Notes: a model not told the origin generated them from the sequence alone. Counted from the stretch's first letter, positions 1-7,368 are shown. The stretch: 64,000 bases of DNA from a bacterium (GCA_905221545.1 CAJNDO010000004.1:62001-126000), one strand, 5' to 3'. Numbers and translations: made by a program.

Positions 1-1
1 C

Positions 2-883
2 CAACAGTACACCAAGCCCTTTAACGATATTTCTTCAGTTCTAGCCGAGTTGCAAAGTGCTTTAGCTTGTGCAGAGCGCGTCTATGCTGTCTTAGAAAGT
101 CCTGAGGTAACTGAAACAGGTAAGGAAGTCTTGACCAGTGACCAGGTTAAGGGAGCTATTTCCTTTAAGCATGTTTCTTTTGGCTACAATCCAGAAAAGA
201 TTTTGATTAAGGATTTGTCTATCGATATCCCAGCTGGTAGCAAGGTAGCCATCGTTGGTCCGACAGGTGCTGGTAAGTCAACTCTTATCAATCTCCTCAT
301 GCGTTTTTACCCTATTAACTCAGGAGATATCTTGCTGGATGGGCAATCCATTTATGATTATACCCGAGCGTCATTGAGACAGCAGTTTGGGATGGTACTC
401 CAAGAAACCTGGCTCAAGCAAGGAACTATTCATGACAATATTGCCTTTGGAAATCCTGAAGCCAGTCGGGAGCAAGTGATTGCTGCTGCAAAGGCAGCCA
501 ATGCGGACTTTTTCATCCAACAGTTGCCACAGGGATACGATACAAAGTTGGAAAATGCAGGAGAATCTCTCTCTGTTGGCCAAGCCCAGCTCTTGACCAT
601 CGCCCGAGTCTTTCTAGCTATCCCTAAGATTCTTATCTTAGACGAGGCAACCTCCTCCATCGATACGCGTACAGAAGTGCTAGTACAGGATGCCTTTGCT
701 AAACTCATGAAGGGGCGCACAAGTTTTATCATTGCCCACCGCTTGTCAACCATTCAAGATGCGGATTTGATTCTTGTCTTGGTGGATGGCGACATTGTGG
801 AGTATGGTAGCCATCAGGACCTCATGGCTAGAAAAGGCAAGTATTACCAAATGCAGCAAGCAGCAGCTTTTAGCTCTGAATAA
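2..883 (+). CDS. ABC exporter, C-terminal part (cut by window edge)
   Basis: The reading frame is open to the left edge, so the N-terminal membrane domain is missing. The first ~30 residues look like the end of an ABC exporter transmembrane domain (KPFNDISSVL). The nucleotide-binding domain has Walker A GPTGAGKST, signature LSVGQAQ, Walker B ILILDEATSSID and switch His in IIAHRLST. This half-exporter probably pumps a drug, lipid or peptide using ATP at the membrane, and such proteins often pair with another half-transporter encoded just upstream. A TTG at 50 would only be an internal codon. The family is certain; the substrate is unknown. Confidence 0.9.
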   Translation, partial: QQYTKPFNDISSVLAELQSALACAERVYAVLESPEVTETGKEVLTSDQVKGAISFKHVSFGYNPEKILIKDLSIDIPAGSKVAIVGPTGAGKSTLINLLMRFYPINSGDILLDGQSIYDYTRASLRQQFGMVLQETWLKQGTIHDNIAFGNPEASREQVIAAAKAANADFFIQQLPQGYDTKLENAGESLSVGQAQLLTIARVFLAIPKILILDEATSSIDTRTEVLVQDAFAKLMKGRTSFIIAHRLSTIQDADLILVLVDGDIVEYGSHQDLMARKGKYYQMQQAAAFSSE

Positions 884-911
884 TCCATTCTCTTTTGAAA
901 TTTTATAGACG

Positions 912-939
912 AAAAAAGTTGCCTTCGGGTGACTTTTTT
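912..939 (+). terminator. Rho-independent terminator after the ABC exporter gene
   Basis: A 12-bp stem (with wobble pairs) closes on a TTCG loop and runs directly into six T residues. The A-run on the left arm could let it work in both directions. It separates the exporter from the amidohydrolase. Confidence 0.8.
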
Positions 940-997
940 GTTACAATAGCTAGAAAAATTATTCACTGTAAATTGTCTTATAGAAAAGGAGCCTAGA

Positions 998-2257
998 ATG
1001 AAAGTCTATCAGCATGTAAATATCGTGACTTGTGACCAAGATTTCCATGTTTATCTGGATGGAATCTTAGCAGTTAAGGATTCTCAAATTGTCTATGTCG
1101 GTCAAGAGAAGCCAGAGATTTTAGAGCAAGCTGAGCAGATTATAGACTATCAGGGAGCCTGGATTATGCCTGGATTGGTCAATTGCCACACCCATTCTGC
1201 TATGACTGGCTTGCGAGGGATCAGAGATGACAGTAACCTCCATGAATGGCTCAATGACTATATCTGGCCTGCAGAAGCTGAGTTTACACCAGATATGACT
1301 ACCAAGGCGGTCAAAGAAGCGCTGACAGAAATGCTCCAGTCAGGAACAACAACCTTCAATGATATGTATAATCCCAATGGAGTGGAGATTGAGCAGATTT
1401 ATCAGGCAGTTAAGGTTTCCAAGATGCGTTGTTATTTCTCACCGACCCTCTTTTCTTCAGATACAGAAACAACTGATGAGACTATAAGCAGAACACGAGC
1501 AATCATCGAGAAAATCTTAGGATATGAAAATCCAAATTTCAAGGTTATGGTAGCTCCACATTCTCCCTATAGCTGTAGTAGAGACTTGTTGGAAGAGAGC
1601 TTAGATATGGCAAAAGAGCTGAATATTCCCATCCATATCCATGTGGCGGAGACCAAGGAGGAATCAGGAATTATCCTGAAACGCTACGGCAAACGTCCCA
1701 TCGCTTTTCTAGAAGAATTGGGTTACTTAGATCATCCGTCTGTCTTTGCTCATGGGGTCGAATTAAACGAGAAAGAAATTGAACGCTTGGCAACTTCTCA
1801 AGTGGCTATAGCCCATAATCCTATCAGTAACCTCAAATTGGCCTCAGGAATCGCTCCAATCATCCAACTGCAAAAAGTAGGAGTAGCAGTCGGAATTGCG
1901 ACAGACTCGGTTGCTTCCAATAACAACCTAGACATGTTTGAAGAAGGACGGACTGCAGCCCTTCTTCAGAAGATGAAAAGTGGAGATGCCAGACAATTTC
2001 CTATCGAAACAGCTCTCAAGGCACTGACAATCGAAGGGGCCAAGGCCCTAGGAATGGAAAATCAGATAGGAAGCCTAGAAGTCGGCAAGCAAGCAGATTT
2101 TCTCGCTATTCAACCTCAAGGAAAAATTCATCTCCAACCTCAGAAAAATATGCTCTCTCATCTCGTTTATGCTGTAAAATCCAGTGATGTTGATGATGTT
2201 TATATCGCTGGAGAACAGGTCGTTAAGCAAGGTCAAGTCCTGACAGTAGAACTTTAA
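998..2257 (+). CDS. Amidohydrolase, Atz/Trz (MtaD-like) deaminase family
   Basis: A 419-residue metal-dependent hydrolase of the Atz/Trz/MtaD group, which deaminates adenosine-type or related heterocyclic substrates such as 5'-methylthioadenosine or S-adenosylhomocysteine. Metal-binding signatures are visible in order: HTH in NCHTHSAMTGLRG (near residue 65), HIHVAETKEE (near 215), FAHGVEL (near 250) and Asp in ATDSVASNN (near 300). The length is normal and there is no signal peptide, so it is cytoplasmic. The start has AAAGGAG 8 bases upstream. It lies alone between a terminator and the rplJ promoter. The exact substrate cannot be read from the sequence. Confidence 0.88.
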   Translation: MKVYQHVNIVTCDQDFHVYLDGILAVKDSQIVYVGQEKPEILEQAEQIIDYQGAWIMPGLVNCHTHSAMTGLRGIRDDSNLHEWLNDYIWPAEAEFTPDMTTKAVKEALTEMLQSGTTTFNDMYNPNGVEIEQIYQAVKVSKMRCYFSPTLFSSDTETTDETISRTRAIIEKILGYENPNFKVMVAPHSPYSCSRDLLEESLDMAKELNIPIHIHVAETKEESGIILKRYGKRPIAFLEELGYLDHPSVFAHGVELNEKEIERLATSQVAIAHNPISNLKLASGIAPIIQLQKVGVAVGIATDSVASNNNLDMFEEGRTAALLQKMKSGDARQFPIETALKALTIEGAKALGMENQIGSLEVGKQADFLAIQPQGKIHLQPQKNMLSHLVYAVKSSDVDDVYIAGEQVVKQGQVLTVEL

Positions 2258-2299
2258 AAGAAAAATCACGAAAAATTTTAAAAAAAGTTTGCAAAAATC

Positions 2300-2328
2300 T
2301 TGCATTCTTTTTTTAACTATGCTATACT
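2300..2328 (+). promoter_or_regulatory. Promoter of rplJ-rplL operon
   Basis: TTGCAT and TATACT boxes are separated by exactly 17 bp, just upstream of the L10 leader RNA. Confidence 0.8.
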
Positions 2329-2339
2329 TATATACGGTT

Positions 2340-2480
2340 TGAAAAAACTGCCTAAGACAGTAGGGGAGCTAGACTCATAAGTATCCTACCGAGGACAAAA
2401 CGTATCATGTAAAAAGAAGCGTATTGTACTTTCGTGTCTAGGTTTGGGCGCGTTTTTCTTTTGGAAAAATTCCCCAAGCA
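2340..2480 (+). promoter_or_regulatory. L10 ribosomal protein leader with attenuator-like hairpin
   Basis: The untranslated leader carries the conserved element CTGCCTAAGACAG...GGGGAGCTAG...CCTACCGAGGAC typical of the Firmicute L10 leader, which binds L10(L12)4 and lowers rplJ-rplL expression. Downstream, an A-rich/GCG arm near 2411 can pair with the CGCGTTTTTCTTTT tract near 2450-2463, forming a terminator-like hairpin before the RBS. The RNA class is established; the exact fold is inferred. Confidence 0.82.
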
Positions 2481-2506
2481 AAATAATTACGGAGGTGAAC
2501 ACACTA

Positions 2507-3007
2507 ATGAGTGAAGCAATTATTGCTAAAAAAGCGGAACTAGTTGACGTAGTAGCTGAAAAAATGAAAGCTGCTGCATCTATCGTCGTTGTAGACGCTC
2601 GTGGTTTGACAGTTGAGCAAGATACAGTTCTTCGTCGTGAGCTTCGTGGAAGCGAAGTTGAGTATAAAGTGATTAAAAACTCAATCTTGCGTCGTGCAGC
2701 TGAAAAAGCTGGTCTTGAAGATCTTGCATCTGTATTTGTTGGACCATCTGCAGTAGCATTTTCTAACGAAGATGTTATCGCACCAGCGAAAATCTTGAAC
2801 GATTTTGCTAAAGACGCTGAAGCACTTGAAATCAAAGGTGGTGCAATCGAAGGCGCTGTCGCATCTAAAGAAGAGATTCTTGCTCTTGCAACTCTTCCAA
2901 ACCGCGAAGGACTTCTTTCTATGCTCCTTTCTGTACTTCAAGCGCCAGTGCGCAACGTTGCTCTTGCAGTCAAAGCGGTTGCAGACAACAAAGAAGACGC
3001 AGCTTAA
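2507..3007 (+). CDS. rplJ: 50S ribosomal protein L10
   Basis: A 166-residue L10 that anchors L7/L12 dimers to the ribosomal stalk. The N-terminus [16 protein letters not shown] and the [12 protein letters not shown] segment are diagnostic. The ATG at 2507 is chosen because GGAGGTG lies ten bases upstream; the longer frame from 2444 would run through the leader attenuator and lacks an RBS. The C-terminal helix that binds L7/L12 is present ([20 protein letters not shown]). It is the first gene of the two-gene stalk operon, feedback controlled through the upstream leader. Confidence 0.98.
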   Translation: MSEAIIAKKAELVDVVAEKMKAAASIVVVDARGLTVEQDTVLRRELRGSEVEYKVIKNSILRRAAEKAGLEDLASVFVGPSAVAFSNEDVIAPAKILNDFAKDAEALEIKGGAIEGAVASKEEILALATLPNREGLLSMLLSVLQAPVRNVALAVKAVADNKEDAA

Positions 3008-3079
3008 TCTTAAGCTACGCAGCGTAGCCTAGCTACAAAAAATATTATAAATTTAAAAACATATTTGGAGGAAATAACA

Positions 3080-3448
3080 ATGGCATTGAACATTGAAAAC
3101 ATTATTGCTGAAATTAAAGAAGCTTCAATCCTTGAATTGAACGACCTTGTAAAAGCTATCGAAGAAGAATTTGGTGTAACTGCAGCTGCTCCTGTAGCTG
3201 TTGCAGCAGCTGGTGCTGCTGACGCTGGTGCTGCTAAAGATTCATTCGACGTTGAATTGACATCTGCAGGCGACAAAAAAGTTGGCGTTATCAAAGTTGT
3301 ACGTGAAATCACAGGTCTTGGTCTTAAAGAAGCTAAAGAACTTGTTGACGGTGCACCAGCACTTGTTAAAGAAGGCGTTGCAACTGCAGAAGCTGAAGAA
3401 ATCAAAGCTAAATTGGAAGAAGCTGGAGCTTCAGTTACTCTTAAATAA
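3080..3448 (+). CDS. rplL: 50S ribosomal protein L7/L12
   Basis: A 122-residue stalk protein that recruits and activates translational GTPases. It has the N-terminal dimerisation helix, the Ala-rich hinge ([16 protein letters not shown], residues ~36-51) and the C-terminal factor-binding domain ending in GASVTLK. The start has GGAGG at 3067-3071; a longer frame from 3065 is rejected. The last codons (from 3430) lie inside the prophage attachment repeat, so the integrated phage re-supplies an identical 3' end and the protein is intact. Confidence 0.98.
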   Translation: MALNIENIIAEIKEASILELNDLVKAIEEEFGVTAAAPVAVAAAGAADAGAAKDSFDVELTSAGDKKVGVIKVVREITGLGLKEAKELVDGAPALVKEGVATAEAEEIKAKLEEAGASVTLK

Positions 3449-3519
3449 TAGAGCAACTACATTAGTAGCTTAAAAACATGATTAAACCGCTATTCTTGGG
3501 AGTAGCGGTTTTTCTTTTT
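3430..3519 (+). repeat. attL: left prophage attachment repeat
   Basis: These 90 bases are identical to 45949-46038 (offset 42,519). The repeat holds the last rplL codons, the stop, a short spacer and the rplL terminator. Identity breaks on both sides (C versus A before, G versus A after). The integrase gene starts ending 30 bp to the right, as expected for a phage att site. Confidence 0.93.
3484..3519 (+). terminator. rplL terminator (left copy)
   Basis: A 12-bp stem of AAACCGCTATTC pairs with GAGTAGCGGTTT (one wobble) around a TTGG loop, followed by a T-rich tail. It ends the rplJ-rplL transcript and is duplicated at the other prophage end. Confidence 0.88.
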
Positions 3520-3548
3520 GTCTAGCAGGGGGCACAAAAGGGGCAAAA

Positions 3549-4700
3549 CTATTTGTAAATTTTGTCTAGCACGTCTACAACTCTTGACTTAATATTCTTG
3601 GTGACGTGGGTGTAAATCTCCATTGTTGTTTTTCCGTTGTCTTTGTGTCCGACACGTTGAGTGATGGCTTTTAAAGGAATGTTATTTTCAGCAAGCGTGC
3701 TGATCAGTGTATGGCGTAGTATGTGTGGGTGCAGTGGTTTGTTGATTGGCTTCTTTAAAGTAGCATTGGCGTTTTTCATGAGCTTGCCGATACTTGATTT
3801 ATGAATAGGAATGCCGTTTGCTGATACAAAGATAAATCCCATGTCTTTATAATTTGGATTAGTATTCTTTCTGATTTTATGTAGCTCAATGAATTCTTCA
3901 ATGATTTCTATTTCTTTTTTGGTTAAGTCAACTACTCTTATAGATGATAAAGTTTTTGGGGTGGTCTTAATACCCTCAGAACCTTTCCTGGTTGGATCTA
4001 AAGTGCCATTGATGGTGATAGTGCGATTTTCTTTATCATAATTTTCAAACTTCAAGGCACCAGCTTCCCCGACACGGCAGCCGTTAAGTGCCATGAATTC
4101 AGCCATGCGGGCAACGTGATATCCCCTGTTGTACTTTTTCATGGCTTTCAGAAGTCTTTTTAGCTCACTTTGTTCAAGGAACTTATCTTCAATTCGTTCC
4201 ATATTTTCGTATGTAACAACCTTTTTAGGAAGTCTCACACGCTGAACAGGATTACTATCTATCAGCTCCATATCAAGTGCATACTTAAAGACCATGCTTA
4301 GTACAGACTTTTGCTTTTTGAGTTTGATATGATTTTCTTCCGAATCCGTAAAGTATTGTTGAGTGTACTTAGCAGTGATATTTTTTATTTTCACATCAGG
4401 CGCAAAAGTCTCTTTTACTTCATCTACAGCATATACCATAGTCTTTATGGTAGAAGGTTTGATTGACTTTTTATGAAGTTCCCACCAGTCGTTGAGTACG
4501 TCTGTAAAAAGCATATCTGTAGTAGTAAGACTTTGGAGCTTTTCTGCTATCTTTTCATCCAGCTGTTTCTGAGCATCTTTCTTCGCCCTGCTTGATCCAG
4601 AGTCAAGGGTGACAGACACTCTTTTCCACTTCTCGGTATACGGGTCTCTATATCGTTCAAAAAATTTGTATTTTCCGTTGGAAAGTTCTTCCATCCACAT
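3549..4700 (-). CDS. int: Tyrosine recombinase integrase
   Basis: A 383-residue phage integrase. Catalytic residues visible: Arg209 (GCRVGEAGAL), Lys near 249, His326 and Arg329 (HPHILRHT), His352 (GHKDNG) and Tyr363 (MEIYTHVT). The N-terminal half has the arm-binding and core-binding SAM-like regions (WWELHKKSIKPSTIKT). I chose ATG 4700 with GAGG upstream; the longer frame to 4787 lacks an RBS. It ends 30 bp from attL and acts on the rplL-terminator core. A long inverted repeat (4731-4768) lies in its leader. Confidence 0.95.
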   Translation of the reverse strand: MWMEELSNGKYKFFERYRDPYTEKWKRVSVTLDSGSSRAKKDAQKQLDEKIAEKLQSLTTTDMLFTDVLNDWWELHKKSIKPSTIKTMVYAVDEVKETFAPDVKIKNITAKYTQQYFTDSEENHIKLKKQKSVLSMVFKYALDMELIDSNPVQRVRLPKKVVTYENMERIEDKFLEQSELKRLLKAMKKYNRGYHVARMAEFMALNGCRVGEAGALKFENYDKENRTITINGTLDPTRKGSEGIKTTPKTLSSIRVVDLTKKEIEIIEEFIELHKIRKNTNPNYKDMGFIFVSANGIPIHKSSIGKLMKNANATLKKPINKPLHPHILRHTLISTLAENNIPLKAITQRVGHKDNGKTTMEIYTHVTKNIKSRVVDVLDKIYK

Positions 4701-4730
4701 TGTATTTACCTCACTTTTTTGATAAAATGG

Positions 4731-4768
4731 GTATAGTAAAGAGGGCTTTTTAATGCCTTTTACTATAC
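4731..4768 (-). promoter_or_regulatory. Perfect 10-bp inverted repeat in the integrase leader
   Basis: GTATAGTAAA at 4731-4740 and TTTACTATAC at 4759-4768 flank GGGC/GCC arms, giving a long hairpin about 30 bases upstream of the int start codon. It could be an mRNA structure limiting integrase translation or a site for a phage protein. Confidence 0.6.
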
Positions 4769-4825
4769 AGGATATCCTCACACTCAAAATTTGGCGATGG
4801 CGAGTATGGGGATTTTTTTTGAGTT

Positions 4826-4842
4826 GTTTCCAAAATGGAAAC
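4826..4842. promoter_or_regulatory. Operator-like palindrome between int and repressor genes
   Basis: GTTTCCAAAATGGAAAC has 6-bp arms and a 5-bp AAAAT spacer, the same geometry and centre (CCAAAATGG) as the sites at the repressor promoters. It may let the repressor act on int transcription. It could instead be a weak hairpin after the repressor gene, but no T-run follows on the minus strand. Confidence 0.5.
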
Positions 4843-4849
4843 AGTTGGT

Positions 4850-5614
4850 TTATTTTTCTCTATACACCCCAACTACTGCATAGATCTTGATGTGTGTATC
4901 TTCGGCTGGTGGGAAGTCTAGGATGATATCTTCATACTTGTCATTGAGGGAAACAAGGCGTAAGCGTCCGTTTTCGGTATATATCTTTTTGAAGTAAGAA
5001 CGGTCTCCGTATGCGATAACTGCTAGGTCTCCGTTGTAGGTAGTCAGTCCTTTGTCTGCTAAATATAGAATATCTCCGTCTTGGTAGTCAGGTTGCATGG
5101 AATCTCCGCTGACTTTAGTCGCAATATCGTGGCGTGGTGGTTGTTCGTCAACCTCTATAGTCTCTCTATCTGTATCATCGTAACCAAATCCGTAGTTGAA
5201 TCCACAAGCTGCTGCCGTCTCAGAAACCACCTCGACTTGATACAAGCTGATAACTTCCGACACTTCGTTTATCTTCGTTTCTTCTTCGTTTTTCTGCTCG
5301 TTCAGTTGACTCTCGGCATAGGTCAGGACTTTGCCCTGTCTAGGTGGTTCTAGTTGGTCGTAGATGGCTTGGATTTGGGAAGAGGTAGGGAGCTGAGTAG
5401 ATTCATTTTGAGAAGGGAAAAAATCGTCTATTGAAACACCAAAAATATCGCAAAGTTCAAAGAGCATATCTTGGTTGGCTTTCCTATCCCCTTTTTCATA
5501 TCTACTAATAGTTTGTTTAGTAGTATTCAATCTTTTTGCAAGTTCATCTTGGGTAAATCCAGCCGATTTACGAAACGTCTTAATTTGTGTTCCGATATAT
5601 TTTTTTAAATCCAT
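4850..5614 (-). CDS. CI-like repressor with S24 (LexA-type) self-cleavage domain
   Basis: A 254-residue repressor that holds lysogeny. The N-terminal XRE helix-turn-helix (GFTQDELAKRLNTTKQTISR, ~19-38) binds DNA. The C-terminal S24 domain has a nucleophile Ser172 (SGDSMQPDYQDGD) and general base Lys near 209 (SYFKKIY). The probable cleavage site is around ACG (136-138), with Cys-Gly rather than the classical Ala-Gly. RecA-stimulated autocleavage after DNA damage would induce the phage. The ATG at 5614 has GAGGGG upstream; the extension to 5668 enters the promoter and is rejected. Confidence 0.93.
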   Translation of the reverse strand: MDLKKYIGTQIKTFRKSAGFTQDELAKRLNTTKQTISRYEKGDRKANQDMLFELCDIFGVSIDDFFPSQNESTQLPTSSQIQAIYDQLEPPRQGKVLTYAESQLNEQKNEEETKINEVSEVISLYQVEVVSETAAACGFNYGFGYDDTDRETIEVDEQPPRHDIATKVSGDSMQPDYQDGDILYLADKGLTTYNGDLAVIAYGDRSYFKKIYTENGRLRLVSLNDKYEDIILDFPPAEDTHIKIYAVVGVYREK

Positions 5615-5650
5615 TTTATTCCCCTCGATTTCTGTAGTTGTTATAAGTAG

Positions 5651-5680
5651 ATTATATAAAAAAGTCACCGAAAACGCAAC
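5651..5680 (-). promoter_or_regulatory. Leftward repressor promoter with embedded operator
   Basis: On the minus strand TTGCGT (5674-5679) and TATAAT (5651-5656) are 17 bp apart. The operator-like 17-mer GTCACCGAAAACGCAAC (5664-5680) covers the -35 and the spacer, consistent with autoregulation. Confidence 0.78.
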
Positions 5681-5707
5681 TTTTTTTATTTTTTAATTAA
5701 AAAACTG

Positions 5708-5736
5708 TTGACAAGTCACCAAAATGGTGATATACT
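5708..5736 (+). promoter_or_regulatory. Rightward early promoter with operator between -35 and -10
   Basis: Consensus TTGACA (5708-5713), a 17-bp spacer and TATACT (5731-5736). The palindrome GTCACC-AAAAT-GGTGAT (5715-5731) fills the spacer, so bound repressor would exclude RNA polymerase. This is the main lytic switch promoter. Confidence 0.88.
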
Positions 5737-5769
5737 ATAATCAAGCTTAAGGGAAAGGAGGTAAGGCAA

Positions 5770-5907
5770 ATGATGGAACACATCATAAAAAGCCTAGCAA
5801 CCAAGGACACTGCAACCGTCATCTTGGCACTAGGCTTAGTCAGAGAAGCACGTTTGTGGCACAAACAAATCTTAGAACACAAACGTAAGCTTCAAAACAA
5901 AAAGTAG
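5770..5907 (+). CDS. Small early phage protein (45 aa)
   Basis: The first ORF from the early promoter, with a strong AAAGGAGG ribosome site. It begins MMEHIIKSLATKDTAT, has a short hydrophobic stretch (VILALGLV, ~18-25) and a basic tail (HKRKLQNKK). I do not recognise a family. Its place directly after the lytic promoter suggests an early regulator or a membrane-associated peptide. The strong RBS and position are the evidence that it is real. Confidence 0.7.
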   Translation: MMEHIIKSLATKDTATVILALGLVREARLWHKQILEHKRKLQNKK

Positions 5908-5912
5908 AGAAA

Positions 5913-5926
5913 GGGGCAGAAGCCCC
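5913..5926 (+). other. GC-rich hairpin between small early ORFs
   Basis: GGGGC-AGAA-GCCCC forms a 5-bp stem with a tetraloop and no T-run. It may be an RNA processing or stability element rather than a terminator. Confidence 0.4.
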
Positions 5927-5968
5927 AACCTCTACTTGATAGTGTACCATCATTTGCCACGAAAAGCA

Positions 5969-6073
5969 ATGGATGAAAATGTTGGATTGATAATCTTAGC
6001 AGGATTTGTGATTGTATCTTTTACTATCCGTAAGATAGTGGAATACCGATGTGATAAAAAAGGGAAGGAGTAG
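5969..6073 (+). CDS. Tiny predicted membrane peptide (34 aa)
   Basis: MDENVGLIILAGFVIVSFTIRK is a single hydrophobic segment followed by charged residues (ending CDKKGKE). It ends 4 bp before the next gene and its last codons contain that gene's RBS, suggesting translational coupling. Its own RBS is weak. Function unknown. Confidence 0.5.
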   Translation: MDENVGLIILAGFVIVSFTIRKIVEYRCDKKGKE

Positions 6074-6077
6074 AAAA

Positions 6078-6275
6078 ATGGAAAGTGTTTTTTCAGCGGT
6101 TCTCGTCTCAGTAATTACTTCGTTTTTGGTAACGGTAATGCTATTGCGAGGATATTCGAATAGATTGACCGAAATGCTTGATTCTTTCTTTCGCAATGAA
6201 TTGCAAGCACGAGAAGAGATGCGAAAACTTGTTTTAGATACAATAGATGAAATTGCTAATAAAAAAATTCACTAA
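6078..6275 (+). CDS. Small membrane-anchored early protein (65 aa)
   Basis: The ATG at 6078 follows GGGAAGGAG. An N-terminal transmembrane helix (FSAVLVSVITSFLVTVMLL, ~4-22) precedes a charged, probably helical cytosolic tail (RNELQAREEMRKLVLD). No family recognised. It is one of four consecutive tiny early ORFs. An early membrane-acting role such as superinfection exclusion is possible, but nothing proves it. Confidence 0.68.
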   Translation: MESVFSAVLVSVITSFLVTVMLLRGYSNRLTEMLDSFFRNELQAREEMRKLVLDTIDEIANKKIH

Positions 6276-6287
6276 TAGGAGTAGAAG

Positions 6288-6410
6288 ATGACTGAAGAAG
6301 AAACAATCGAATTATTGAAATTCTTAATGACAGATTATGGTCGAGGGTATCTAGCTGGATTAGCCGGCGGAATTTCAATACTTTTGAAAATTTTAAAAAA
6401 AGCAGAGTAA
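6288..6410 (+). CDS. Tiny early protein (40 aa)
   Basis: Begins MTEEETIELLKFLMTD after a TAGGAG ribosome site and contains a Gly-rich hydrophobic segment (GYLAGLAGGISILLKI, ~20-35). It is the last of the rightward tiny ORFs; the next gene converges on it from the minus strand. Function unknown. Confidence 0.6.
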   Translation: MTEEETIELLKFLMTDYGRGYLAGLAGGISILLKILKKAE

Positions 6411-6429
6411 GTTCTCCACTTTCATCGAA

Positions 6430-6726
6430 TTATTTTGATAGCTTATCTACAACTTTTTGAAGTTCTGCGATTCCGTTAATAGCTTTAGTAATGTTTTTGA
6501 TATCAACTTCGCCTGTAAAAAATTTTGAAGCGATGTCTACTTGTTGGCTTTGTTTCAAGGCATCCAGTTTCAATTCATGTTCTTTTTCAAGTCTCTGTAA
6601 CTCATTTTCAGATTGTGTTTTTAATTCTTTTATTTTGGCGTTTGTTTGATGTTTATTAGTGAGATAAACAAGAAATGCAGGGACACATGAAGTTAAAAAA
6701 GTTATTGCAATTTGATTGAAATCCAT
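6430..6726 (-). CDS. Membrane-anchored coiled-coil protein, leftward (98 aa)
   Basis: Starts at 6726 behind a perfect AAGGAG. An N-terminal transmembrane helix (ITFLTSCVPAFLVYL, ~7-21) precedes a long heptad-like charged region (SENELQRLEKEHELKLDA). It is the only minus-strand gene inside the rightward early region and has its own promoter, overlapped downstream by an operator-like site, so it may be expressed in the lysogen. Function unknown; a superinfection-exclusion or host-membrane role is only a guess. Confidence 0.75.
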   Translation of the reverse strand: MDFNQIAITFLTSCVPAFLVYLTNKHQTNAKIKELKTQSENELQRLEKEHELKLDALKQSQQVDIASKFFTGEVDIKNITKAINGIAELQKVVDKLSK

Positions 6727-6750
6727 AATTTTCTCCTTTCTATTAGAATT

Positions 6751-6814
6751 TTGACTAAAACGGTGAGAGGTCCTAGTCAAGAATGATTATAACATAGATA
6801 GCAGAAAAACACAA
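6751..6814 (-). promoter_or_regulatory. Leftward promoter with downstream operator and inverted repeat
   Basis: On the minus strand TTGTGT (6809-6814) and TATAAT (6786-6791) are 17 bp apart. Just downstream, TTGACTA and TAGTCAA form a 7-bp inverted repeat (6751-6780), and TTGACTAAAACGGTGAG (6751-6767) shares the AAAACGGTGA half-site of the other operators. Confidence 0.65.
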
Positions 6815-6871
6815 CATATTGTAATTAAATATATTTGTTTAACAATATATAGTGTTTTTTGGAGGTGTAAC

Positions 6872-7057
6872 ATGTGGGAACAACTAAACAGAATTATGCA
6901 GGAAAGAAATTTAAACGGACATCAATTATCTAAAATGGCTGGAGTTAATCGAAGTTTCTTTTCTGACTTGAAAAGTGGAAAGGTAAAATACCTTTCATGG
7001 CCTAATATATGCAAAATTGCTGATGCGTTGGAAATCAGCATAGATGAATTTAGATAA
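6872..7057 (+). CDS. Cro-like XRE family DNA-binding protein (61 aa)
   Basis: The whole protein is one helix-turn-helix domain ([20 protein letters not shown], ~16-35), ending [13 protein letters not shown] good GGAGGTG ribosome site supports the start. Single-domain HTH proteins in this position usually act as Cro or early regulators competing with CI. TTGTTTAACAA, a near-palindrome around 6836-6846, lies upstream and could be its promoter or operator. Confidence 0.85.
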   Translation: MWEQLNRIMQERNLNGHQLSKMAGVNRSFFSDLKSGKVKYLSWPNICKIADALEISIDEFR

Positions 7058-7069
7058 GGAGGTGGTAAT

Positions 7070-7276
7070 GTGCAAATTTATCTGTACCAACTAAGAAAAG
7101 AAAAAGGCATTACTCAGAAAGAATTAGCCCAAAAACTTGGTATTTCAGAAACTGCATATCGTCAGAAAGAGAAGGGGCAGAGCGCTTTTACTCAAGATGA
7201 AATGTTTTTCTTGCGTAGCTTTTTTGATAAACCTTTGCAAGATATTTTTTTACCAAGAAAGTCACCAAAACGGTAA
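7070..7276 (+). CDS. Second XRE family HTH protein (68 aa), GTG start
   Basis: GTG at 7070 follows AAGGAGG. An ATG two bases upstream is out of frame and closes after eight codons. The HTH is KGITQKELAQKLGISETAYR (~12-31). It probably acts with the preceding HTH gene (12-bp gap) in the early switch. Its last codons (KSPKR, stop) coincide with an operator-like 17-mer, so a regulatory site is embedded in the coding sequence. Confidence 0.82.
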   Translation: MQIYLYQLRKEKGITQKELAQKLGISETAYRQKEKGQSAFTQDEMFFLRSFFDKPLQDIFLPRKSPKR

Positions 7277-7277
7277 C
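7261..7277. promoter_or_regulatory. Operator-like site overlapping the end of the second HTH gene
   Basis: GTCACCAAAACGGTAAC matches the operator at the early promoter in 14 of 17 positions with the same arm-spacer geometry. It lies over the stop codon at 7274-7276 and could control or block transcription into the following genes. Confidence 0.55.
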
Positions 7278-7368
7278 AATGTAATTAAAACAAAAAAGCA
7301 CCTAACGAGAGTCAGGCGCTCAACAAAATTATTCAATGAAATTATAACACAAATAGAAAGGGAATGCC

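Noticed and set aside
2444..2506. N-terminal extension of L10
   Set aside because: It lies in the L10 leader/attenuator; ATG 2507 has the RBS and the conserved N-terminus.
2681..3456. Minus-strand frames over rplJ and rplL
   Set aside because: Shadows caused by strong codon bias of ribosomal genes.
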